The notes beneath the pieces are model-generated. The model was not told the DNA's origin. It was given only the letters and a program-made list of their open reading frames with translations, and ran no database searches. Below, in pieces: positions 54,669 to 64,000 of a stretch of DNA of 64,000 nucleotides. The translations under genes were made by a program, and so were the position numbers. This stretch comes from Nageia nagi (taxonomy: Eukaryota; Pinophyta): NCBI GenBank assembly GCA_050084985.1, contig JBITNC010000002.1, positions 16,306,001-16,370,000 on the forward strand, read 5' to 3'. Numbering within the stretch: position 1 is the first letter of the stretch; each line of letters opens with the position of its first letter.

Positions 54669-55062
54669 TCAAACATCATAAAAATGTAGTTGTGGCTGGG
54701 GCTGGGGCTGTGGGGATTGAGAAGAAAACGGTGGAATGTGTAGATGTTGTTCTTTAACATAAGGTCGCAGTGACATTTGTTGTTGCAGGTCAAATTGTTG
54801 TTGAGGACGATTCGAAATTTGATGCTGCAATTGAGATTGAGGTGGAAGAATCTCCATAGGAGGACGGATCCCTACATGTGCTATTGTATTAGGCCCAGGA
54901 GTAGGGAATGATGGCCAATTCGTATAAGGAAGGCCTGCTGTTAAGTTCATTTGTCCTCCAAGCTTAGGTCTTTTAGGAGTAGCATACCTCACTTGTACTG
55001 GTGTTGATGGCCCAGGGAATGTGTACCGATGATGGAGTGCGTCTATGGCTTTTAAATGCCGT
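54669..55062 (-). pseudogene. Fragment resembling FCA-type RRM RNA-binding protein
   Basis: A single minus-strand frame runs from about 55,062 to a stop at 54,669 (roughly 130 codons). It begins in the C-terminal part of an RRM: AIDALHHRYTFPG, then TPVQVRYATPKRPKLG. This resembles the ends of the RRM domains of the flowering-time regulator FCA, which promotes alternative polyadenylation (known from Arabidopsis). It continues with Pro- and Gln-rich sequence (PPQSQLQHQISNRPQQQF, SPQPQPQPQLHF). The first half of the RRM and everything upstream are absent, so this is a captured fragment or one exon of a dead copy. An unrecognised exon structure cannot be ruled out. Assignment rests on by-eye motif similarity. 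Confidence 0.5.
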
Positions 55063-55496
55063 GTTTTTCTCCTTTTAAATGCCGATTATTCATAAATATT
55101 TATATGAATCTTTCATTTGTCTGAATTGAAGGCCGACAAATTTTGCATAGTAAACTATGTTTCTCTGTGCAATGTGTTGTTTGGTATTCTATAGTCGTAA
55201 ATATATTGATATTATAATATGTTTCTCTGTGAAATGTTTTCTTTGGTATCCTATAGTTGTACGTCACTATGAAAAACTGTTTGTCGAAATTTCATCTGGT
55301 TATTAATTTATTCAATTGTTCAACCTTGCTTGATAACCTTCCGTGTGATTCATAGACAATGAAGCGAAATGCAAGTAGAAAATAGTAAAATTCAATTTTC
55401 GTAAATACATTGATAGTATAATAATAATTGATATTGAGGAATGTAGTAATTAAATAATATATTTGATAAGGATTTGAAAAAAAAAGCAAATGAATG

Positions 55497-55761
55497 GTTG
55501 AATTTTATTGTTTTATTAATGAGTTTAATCTTCAATGTTAAGAATTAACTTAATATCAATTTTATCCTAAGACTCTAAGTCAATTAAATGCGTTAATAAT
55601 AATATATTCGATTAGATCATTTTAGTTGTTGAATTTTATTGTTTTATTAATGAGTTTAATCTTTAATGTTAAGAATTAACTTAATATCAATTTTATCCTA
55701 AGAATCTAAGTCAATTAAATGCGTTAATAATAATAATATATTCGATTAGATCATTTTAGTT
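55497..55761. repeat. Tandem duplication of a ~131-bp unit
   Basis: Units are 55,497-55,627 and 55,628-55,761, starting gttgaattttattg and ending tcattttagt. They are almost identical: two substitutions and one extra 'taa' in the second. Confidence 0.93.
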
Positions 55762-55783
55762 TCTTTTTTTCATAAATAATTAA

Positions 55784-55941
55784 TACTAGCTTTGATATAA
55801 CCCCTTATATATCAAAAAACGCCGAGAGATCATTTCGAGGTGCCTATCTCATTTCTTGGTATTGCTATATCCAAGATAGGCGCCTCAAAATGATATCTCT
55901 CGGTGTTTTTTGATATATAAGGGGTTATATCAAAGCTAGTA
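55784..55941. mobile_element. Hairpin MITE (long terminal inverted repeats)
   Basis: The element is nearly all inverted repeat: left arm about 55,784-55,850, right arm about 55,875-55,941, loop about 25 nt. The ends read TACTAGCTTTGATATAACCC and its complement. The arms differ at only a few positions (three substitutions, mostly C/T, and a 2-nt indel over ~66 bp). The outer TA on each side could be a TA target duplication as in Tc1/mariner-type MITEs. It has no coding capacity, and I do not recognise the family. Confidence 0.85.
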
Positions 55942-56047
55942 GTATGGTATTATGATATCAAGTTAATAAATTTTTCGTTCATTTTATAGTATGGTATTAT
56001 GATATCAAGTTAATAAATTTTTCTTTCATTTTATAGTATGGTATTAT
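55941..56047. repeat. 47-bp tandem repeat, 2.3 units
   Basis: Units at 55,941-55,987 and 55,988-56,034 with a partial third to 56,047; each begins agtatggtattatgatatca. One mismatch is seen between the full units. A related phrase ('caagttaataaattttttgttcatttta') occurs once at 54,455-54,483. Confidence 0.93.
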
Positions 56048-57849
56048 AAATATTAACAAACCATATTAGTTTGTTATGATAGTAGTTTCAAATAGAGTGA
56101 TATTACATATGTTGCATTGTAGTTTGTTTCATCTATATTTTAATTGGATGCTATATGAGTATTTAACACATTTAACAAATCATGTTTGATTTTAAAATAG
56201 AATGATATTACAATGTTGGTGCGTTGTTTTTTTTTAATGTGCATTTTAATTAAGTCTTACATTGATTATTTAGCGCATTTGAAAGTATTTGAAATTCATA
56301 TTACGATGTTGGTGCGCTGTCGTTCGTTTTATGTGCATTTTAAGTAAGTCCTCCAAGATTATTTAGCACACTTGAAAGTATTTGAAGTTCATAGATCTTT
56401 CTTTTCAAGTGTGTTCGAGTGTTTGCATTTATTTTGTATGGGATTTCTTTATTTTCGAAGTGTTAAAATATTTGGTTTAGTTATTTAAATTGTTTATTTG
56501 ATGATAATTTAAGACTTAATCTTTTAAAATAAGTATATTATTTTTTATTATTTAAGGTGTTATATTAAAGATAAAATGCCTCAAATTTAAAAATATTAGA
56601 ATTAAAAAAATAATTTGTTCAAATGAAACACAAAGTGTGAAATAAATAAAGAAAAGAAAAGGTTTCTTACATCTTTAATAGGATTATTGAAAGTCTTTTG
56701 TATTGGAATAATTTAAGTGTACATTTCTTTAATGATCATAAGGAAGGTGAAATAAATAAAGGAAAGAAAAGGTTTGTTACACTTTTAATAGGATTACTGA
56801 AAGTTTTTTGTATTGATATAGTTTTAAATGTACATTTCTTTAATGATCATAAAGAAACAAAGAAACAAGGAAGGTGATGTAAGATAACATATATTGACAT
56901 TTTAAGAAGAATGAAGCAAAAATTGTTTGAAATTTTCTATAGAAATTTAAGAGTTTTAAAAGTTTAGGAATGATAGTTAAATTTTGTTTGGATTTTTCCA
57001 TAAAAATTTAAGTGAGGAAACCTTTTAATGGTTATTGAAAGTTTTTTTTTTTTTGTATTGGGAGATTTTGAAATGAATCTTTTCTCAAAAAAGATTGTAA
57101 GGAAATGAGGAAGGTGTTCTAAGATATTACTTATTGAAATTTAAAGAAGAATGAAGCATGCGGGTTAGATATGATAGTTGAATTTTGTTAAGATTCTCTT
57201 ATAGAAGTTTAAAACAGAAAAGCTTTGAATGGTTATATATACTATATTATCATAACTTGAAATTTTTTTTTAGAGCATTATAGTTATAACATTAACAAAC
57301 TTACCTAAATTAGTGGATTTATATGTGCTTATCAACAAGAACCAAATGAGAAGAAAATGTGGTAAAAACATCTTTATTAGAATAAAAGATAAAGAAGATA
57401 TTAATATAAATTTTTTAATGAGTTACAAGTTTATGTTGAGTAACTAACACTTGCCATATGTTACATATGCATCTACTTGTAAGAGCTATATTGTTAGAAT
57501 AAAATACAAAGATATTAGTATAATTTAGGTAAATTATTTCTTAAAGAAATATAAGACTTTATGATTTGAATGGTTAAATTTCTCATTTGTAGTTAACTCC
57601 AGTTCTCACAAAAGAAAAGCATCTTATTGATCTTGGAGTTTTAAATTATAAAAATACCATTGCAAGCATGCTAAAAACATGTATCTAACAAAAAATAAAA
57701 GTAAAATGTTAATGTAGTAGAAAAATAAAATCAACCAACACAAGATCTAAAACATAAAAGAGGAAAAAGTCGATTATTTATTCTTTTATTGGTTAATTTA
57801 TGTCAAAAAGAGTTAATTACAATGTAAGATGACAAAACAAAACTCAAGG
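56048..57849. other. AT-rich stretch without a gene; imperfect local duplication
   Basis: No gene is seen. Two similar segments lie side by side at about 56,640-56,730 and 56,745-56,850 ('gaaataaataaa.gaaaagaaaaggttt.ttacat.tttaataggatta.tgaaag'). Two others are at 56,215-56,290 and 56,300-56,370 ('acgatgttggtgcg', 'tgtgcattttaa.taagt'). These are local tandem duplications. Confidence 0.55.
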
Positions 57850-57879
57850 TGATAAAGATTTTGAAAAACATAATATAAT

Positions 57880-58480
57880 ATAAAGAATTATCATATTGTG
57901 AATAATGATAAAATAGATCACACAATAAACTATCTCAAAAGAATGAGAAACAAGATTTGATAATTGTAAATGATGGGAAATATGAACGTTCAACATTATT
58001 TGTAGAAAGATTATAAATCAAGTGATGCCATTCAATTGTTCATGGAATTTTCTTCTAAGTTTACAATTAATCATGATGTATGTACTCATCCAAAAAGGGA
58101 AGGCTTAAAACTACAAAAAATCTAATAAGAATAGAAATTTCCTTAAAATGAAAATAAAGGTAGAATTTGGTATTTTTGTAAGTAAAATATGGCATGCCAT
58201 TTTTGAAACTAATATTATAGATTAGACCTTGTCTAAAAAAGAATAATGTGAAATAGTGAAAATATTCAACAATGCAAGATATAAATATTTCAAAATAATA
58301 CATACAATTTATAGTAGCTTCCACTCATTCTAATGATGACCTTATAAATAATTGGCTTTATCAATACAACAATTAAAGTTATCAAATACATTTTCATATT
58401 GCAAATTTACAAGTGGATTTTGGTAGTAGGATCCATAGCCAAGATTTCAAAAGAATACAAAATATTAAATATGGAATGTA
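57880..58480 (+). repeat. Unclassified dispersed repeat R, copy 3 (partial)
   Basis: It matches copies 1 and 2 at 'tattgtgaat.atgat', 'gatcacacaataaa', 'gaatgagaaacaagatt' and 'aaaaagggaaggcttaaaac...atctaataagaatagaaatt' (58,091-58,142). The 3' half is not recognisable. Confidence 0.5.
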
Positions 58481-61400
58481 TATGCGTCAAATAGTTATTT
58501 TTGCTTTAATAATATCAAAAAATGTAAAATCTAGATAATATTTTCTAAAAAAATTATATTATAAAAAAATAATTTTAATATTTTCTAAACAATAAAATAT
58601 CATATTAAAAATCAAATATGGGTTATGAATCAACATTTCTCAATTAAAAAGATAAAATATTATATTAAAATAGTTAACTAAATTAATAATAAACTATAAC
58701 AAACAACTAAAATATTGCATAATGTCTAATTGTAATTAATTAAAATAATCAACACAAATAAAATAATAAATAGCCCATGCTTGAAATTATAATAGGTGAA
58801 TTATTTGTAAACTTCTATTTTCAATGAAGATTTATTATAACCATAGAATGAAATGTTAAATAATTAGAATTCTAAAATTGGATAATCAATATAATGAACT
58901 AGATCTTGAAGGGGAATTTTTAGATATCATATTTTCTTTTATTAAGAAAAAAATGATGTAGTTTATCATGTAAATAATATTTAATAAAAGTAATACAATT
59001 CATAATCAAAATAGAATATACTTAGTTTTTCATGTAAACCATTTGTACTCTTTAGAAGAAAATGTTTGAGAAGATTATTTAGATGATATAAGTACATCAT
59101 TAATAAAGAAAATTAGGAATGCAAAGAGCCTACAAACATAAAAGCTGTGTAGCAATCTATCACAATGCTATTTTAGAAGTTTTCATTATGTATCTTTAAA
59201 GATGATATACAATTATCCAAAAATAAGGAAAATAAAGATTATTAATAACCTACAAACAAATGAGTTTTGCACTAACATCCCATTATGATATTTTACGTAT
59301 TTTGATTATACCCAAATTATATCTCCTCAAAATAATATATAGCATAAACTTAATGTAATAATCTTGTAAAGAAAAATTCTAAAGTCTAAGATATTAAATC
59401 CTAATGCTAACAAAGAAAAAGAAAAACATATTGTATGTTCCTTTGAGCTTATGTATATAAGAATAACCAACCTTTACTAAGTAAATCATTGACATACTTA
59501 TCAAAGCTTAAGATTTGAAATGCAAAAAATGACAAAGACATCTTAAGTGATACTTTATAATCCATGGAGGATTTAGAGTTGATGGTTATAGGTATGTCAT
59601 GAAACTTTTCATGATTAATTTGGCCATACATGTGACGTATTTTTATTCTTTAAATAAATATGTTTGGCAAGATTATTTTGATGATGCAAGGCCTTTCCAA
59701 GATGAATATTTAAATTTACAACAATTAAGAAAAAGAGAAACATTAAGAGTAGCTATAGATAAAGATGTGACCATGATTATTGTATTAAACATTTAAGAAT
59801 AATATCAAAAATTCCTATCAACATATAAAGGTATTATATTGTAATACATCCTCTTCGATTATAGCATGTAATTGGGCCATGTGGCTAAGTGAATTTTCTC
59901 TTTGCTACTTGGACCAAGTAAGGACTTGGTTCTAACATATTTAGATATGTGGGTGTGTCAAGGAGAGTTTTGTTTGCTTTGAGGATATATAAGCAACATA
60001 TATGAAGAAGTTTAATATTTTATCTTTTCTATTTTGGTTAGTAATGATAGATGAAGTATACATGGCTTACTCTTCAATCAAGAATAAATATTATGTTTAT
60101 TTCATCTTGAGCTAATAATAACTTGTAGGATGAAATCTATGATTAGTGATGAAAAATTCTTGGCATAAGAAGACATATTATTTTGATTTCATTTTGTAGT
60201 CCTAATTTAATTTCTTCAACAATGATAGATGTATTTCATATTTAGTGATGAAAAAGTATTAGTTTTAGCAGATGTATTATGTTGATTTTATCTTCAATTA
60301 ACCATGATATAGGTTGTACACATGCACATAATAGTATGTCAACACACCAAAGGTAAGAAGTAAGTTAAAATTTTGTTTGGTATATTTCTTTATTATAATA
60401 TTTCTTATATGTTTTGTTCTTTACCTTGGTGCATCCTATTTCAAAAATATCTTCATTGCAATGATCAAGCCAAAGAGGGGCCATAAGATATAGGAAAAGT
60501 GAAGAACTCTAAGCTGCCATTATGAAGATCTTAGAGGGAAGTTTTTTTTTTTAAATTATGCTTTTGATTTTTTCAAAAATATATTCAAAGAAGGTATCTT
60601 TTTATAACAACTAACTTTGATTTTTATTTAATTAAAAATCATATTTTATGTATTTAAGTATTAAAGTAATTTAATTATTTATTTTACAATATTTGTGGAA
60701 TAAAGTGTAATTTCATTCCTTTCTATCCTTTTGGTGAAAGGTCCAAGGAACAACAACCATGAAGGTGTCTTGGTCAATAATGGAATATTTCATCTATTTA
60801 AGGGAAGAAGGATGTGGCATTTTGATCATATATGGACCTTGATAGATTATAGTACATTCTATGACTGGTATCTCTTAACGCCACTTATCAAGTATGAATT
60901 TGTACCTTAAGTGATTCTATATTCCTTATTTGATATATTTTAATTAAGTTGATAACCTTAACACATAACCTTGATGATGAATATAAATTTGAGGGTGGAT
61001 AGTGAAGAAATTTAATGTTTGGGTTTGAATTTCCATTTTGATTATTTTCTCCAAATGCACACAAACATGGTCACCCATCCCCTTTTGACATGTTTCATTT
61101 ATCTTTTTCTTAATTCTTTGAGTGGACAGTGATTCATCTAATTTCTTAGAGTCTCCAATGCTCCACCTTTTGTATCTATAAATAGGACTTAGATTTCCTT
61201 TGTAGAATAGAGAGAGAGAAATTTGTAATGTTATGCTACCATTTTGAACACTCGTGATATAAAGCTTTCATTTGCTCTTCATCTTTGCTATTTTTTCATT
61301 ATCTCCTTATTTTTGAGAGATTATGTATGAATCGACAACCTTATGCAAGTATCTTAAAGTTGGTTTGAGGTATTTTTTATCGTTAGGTTTGCATTTTAGC

Positions 61401-61868
61401 TTTTGGGTATAGTTTGATTCTTGCTTTATGCTTTCAGTAGTGAGATATTCTAGTTTGCATACTTATTGCATTATTTTGGATTTTCAACAAGTTTGAATGC
61501 TTAAGTCTTTGACTTAGCTCTTTCGTATCATGATTTTCCTTGGTGGAATCACGTCCAAATCAAATTTCCCTTCTTGCACTTATTTTGAATATTTTTCAAG
61601 CCCTTTAGAGCATTGTTGGACCTCAATCTTCAAGATAAAATATGTTTAAGTCTTATTGAGAGCTTTCCTTACTTGCCTAATGTATTTTGGTTCTTTATCA
61701 TGCCATGTCATATTATGCCTTATCATGCCCTACAAAACCTTATCGTGTTATGCTCATACTTTTGTTGATATTATCTCTCTTATCATATGATATACATTAT
61801 TATTATCACCTTATCATGTTAGTCTCAAGATTTTGTTTACATCATTGCTCTTATCGTGCATCACTTAG
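58481..61868. other. AT-rich stretch without a recognisable gene
   Basis: No gene is supported. The ORF at 59,599-59,796 (65 residues, with WQDYFDDARPFQDEYLNLQQ) has a less biased composition than its neighbours but matches no family I know. Nothing else stands out. Confidence 0.5.
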
Positions 61869-61962
61869 TCAATTTATTATTGTGCCATACCTTTAAAGCC
61901 TTATGACATAATCCTTCAATTTATTATTGTGCCATACCTTTAAAGCCTTATGACATAATCCT
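61869..61962. repeat. Exact tandem duplication of a 47-bp unit
   Basis: Two copies (61,869-61,915 and 61,916-61,962) of 'tcaatttattattgtgcc...' are identical as far as I can see, which implies a recent event. The surrounding 61.7-62.1 kb has looser 'cttatcatg'-type repetition. Confidence 0.95.
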
Positions 61963-62814
61963 TATATCATTTATTACATCATTATTGATGTCGTATATCT
62001 TTTCGCCCAACATTTAATACCTCATTACCTTGATAGATTTTATTCAAGCTTTTGTTGATATTATCTATCTTGTTTCTCGATACTTAGTGCAATTCTTATT
62101 GTGTCATTGTCCAAAAATCTTGATGTTGATGATCACTACTCTAGAAGTGCAATAGTGCTGCTTTATTTCCTTATCGTAGTTCGAAAAAAATACTTATTGA
62201 TGTCATTCCTTAGAAATCATATGATTCCACCTTTTCCCCTATGTCAAATCATGACAACACTTCTAGTAATATTATCCTTTAAAAAGTGTAATAATACCCC
62301 ATTTTCATCTCAATGTTGCATCATGATAATTATATACCTACTGATATCATCAAGTCTAAAGTATTATATTTTGCCTTTTTCCTTTTTTCACATCGTAACA
62401 AATCTGTTGTTGATGTCAATAACGTTAAAGTGCAATATTTTACCTTTTGCATTATTCTTGATCATAAAAACTCCACTCTTCCATACAATCACTTTCTTTG
62501 ACTACGAATACTGCATAGTTTGACTGCAACTACTTCAAATTTGATCGTGACACTTCTCCTTTTGACCATAACATCTCAAATTCTTCAAATACTCATACAT
62601 TAACATTTTATGGTACATCAATGTTCAAATCTTGGCATGAAAGAAATTTCAAATTATATCTTAGCTAAGTTACCTCATAATCGTAAAAGTATCTAAGGTA
62701 AAGAGCTACTTTCCTCCATATTCCATTCAAAAAATCAAGTGCAACTTGTGAAAGAAGTATAATTATGTAATTGTAGGCCTTAGAGAGCCTATATTTATCT
62801 AGGATAATGAGTAA

Positions 62815-62950
62815 TATTTTCTTCCCCTCATCCCCACTCCTCCTTCACCCCCTCCACCTCCTCTCGTGCCTTCCCCTCCTCCCTTCCCTCATTCTTCATC
62901 TGCCAATCCTCCCCCCTCACTCTTCCGTTCTTGACCCCCTCATTCCTTTT
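62815..62950. repeat. Polypyrimidine/polypurine tract
   Basis: About 135 bases are almost entirely C and T on the plus strand (runs such as cctcctcccttccctc), broken by a few purines. It is a striking GC-richer island in AT-rich DNA. No gene is attached to it. Confidence 0.85.
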
Positions 62951-64000
62951 ATTTTCATTTGTCCCTCCCTTAATTGATCTTAAGAACATATTTAAACAAA
63001 AGGCTATGAATCACACATATAGCTCTAAATTAAATTGTAAAGCATTGAACAATTTTAAGTTATAAACTCATCTCAATTAGCAAAACCCCCTCCATAAAGA
63101 AGCAAAAAGAGATAAGATATGTTGTTGAACAATTATCAAATCTAAAGAACAAAAACATAATACTACAATTAGAAGAAGGACCCATGAAAGCAACAATCTT
63201 AAATAATTTTTTGAAAGAAAACCTCCTCAAAGATGAAGAATAACTAACTCTTTTTTTTAATAGTCCAATGATTGACATGTAACTATTATGTGTCTAAATT
63301 GTACTTTACTTTTCATTATGTTCATTCAAATAAGTGACATAGATGTGACTTAGATATGATTTAGTTGTGCTTTGTTAATGCCTTTCAACACTATTAGTGA
63401 ATATACTATTATTTTGTAACTCTTATGTAGCATACTATTGAAAAATATTAAAGATATAGGTTTTTGGGTTCATATAAAAAAAACCCTATTATATAATTTA
63501 ACATTACAAAAATAACACACTTACTTTGGTGAAAGTGAAAGCTTAAAAAGATACAAAGAAGTGAACATTAAAAAATTGGATAAATTGAGATTTCATCTTT
63601 TCCTAATGAAAATACTATTAATTTAAATATGCACAATAATGTAATATTTTATGGATATATGTTAGAATCTCCATTCAGGCAACATTTTATTAATTGAGCT
63701 ATAATGAAGAAATAATCATGCCTTTATAATTGAAAAATCCTTCCTTAATATTTTCACTTTAGGGCTTAATTTTAGATGAAGACATGAGATAAACAAGGTT
63801 ACAACAATGTGGAAATTTTTGATAAGAGAAAAATCAATGCCATTGAATAATTGAAGGAAATAAGAAAAACTCTAATGCAAATCTAGAAAAAAGGTTAGTT
63901 TTAGGGCATTGGCTTAACCCTTACATTATTAAAAAAATTAATTATAAGGCATATAAAATTAGCAACTATGAGGTAAAATATTCCCAAAATTTAATTACAT
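62951..64000. other. AT-rich stretch to the window end, no gene
   Basis: I see no gene, LTR or other element here. The 72-codon minus-strand ORF at 63,060-63,278 has no recognisable feature. Confidence 0.5.

Noticed and set aside
55497-56047. CRISPR-like array or centromeric satellite
   Set aside because: The units are contiguous, not spaced by unique spacers, have only two to three copies, and the host is a plant.
62101-62523. 140-residue hydrophobic ORF that could look like a membrane protein
   Set aside because: The hydrophobicity comes from T-rich codons, and the region is loosely repetitive with no conserved motif.

Overview
The window is AT-rich plant nuclear DNA (estimated by eye at about 30% G+C, with GC islands only over two histone genes). 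It is dominated by old, heavily mutated retrotransposons. Low gene density, degraded LTR elements still recognisable, intronless histone H3 genes, a PLS-type PPR relic and plant-type LINEs point to a land plant with a large genome. A gymnosperm such as a conifer is my best guess, but the window alone cannot prove it.

Layout. 0-1.1 kb: 5' leader, primer-binding site and LTR of a copia element (minus strand) running off the left edge. 1.3-6.5 kb: relic Ty3/gypsy gag (minus strand), its primer-binding site and a probable long LTR. 6.5-9.1 kb: a dispersed LTR-like repeat, related to 42.4-43.2 kb. 9.4-9.8 kb: an unidentified ORF. 13.3-20.9 kb: a full-length dead copia element (minus strand) with both LTRs, PPT, gag-pol relic and PBS. 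23.1-24.6 kb: a scrambled PPR pseudogene. 25.8-27 kb: LTR-like sequence and a second gypsy gag relic. 31.7-32.4 kb: an intact replication-type histone H3.1 gene. 35.5-39.0 kb: a LINE ORF2 relic (RT to RNase H, minus strand), cut by a solo LTR with a perfect TSD. 40.6-44.9 kb: an old gypsy RT and RNase H relic (plus strand). 45.6-51.6 kb: a complete but dead chromovirus-like gypsy element with a perfect TSD, inserted just downstream of that relic. 52.8-53.5 kb: a second H3 gene, identical in protein except for one single-base deletion. 54.7-55.1 kb: a fragment resembling the RNA-binding protein FCA (minus strand). 55.5-56.05 kb: tandem duplications and a hairpin MITE. 56-64 kb: mostly featureless AT-rich DNA.

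The most notable observation is at the 3' ends of both H3 genes. Exactly 29 nt after the stop codon each has a perfect 6-bp stem with a UUUC tetraloop followed by ACCA. This is the architecture of the animal and green-algal histone mRNA 3' stem-loop, which angiosperm histone mRNAs (polyadenylated) are known to lack. The hairpin and 38 nt beyond it are identical in the two copies, although the coding regions differ at 24 synonymous third positions. If real, it suggests that this plant kept or regained a stem-loop-dependent histone mRNA 3'-end pathway.

The two H3 copies also share a proximal promoter (octamer-like site, a conserved 25-nt block containing an inverted CCAAT box, TATA box). They are probably S-phase-expressed paralogues from a segmental duplication, with transposons now filling the 21 kb between them.
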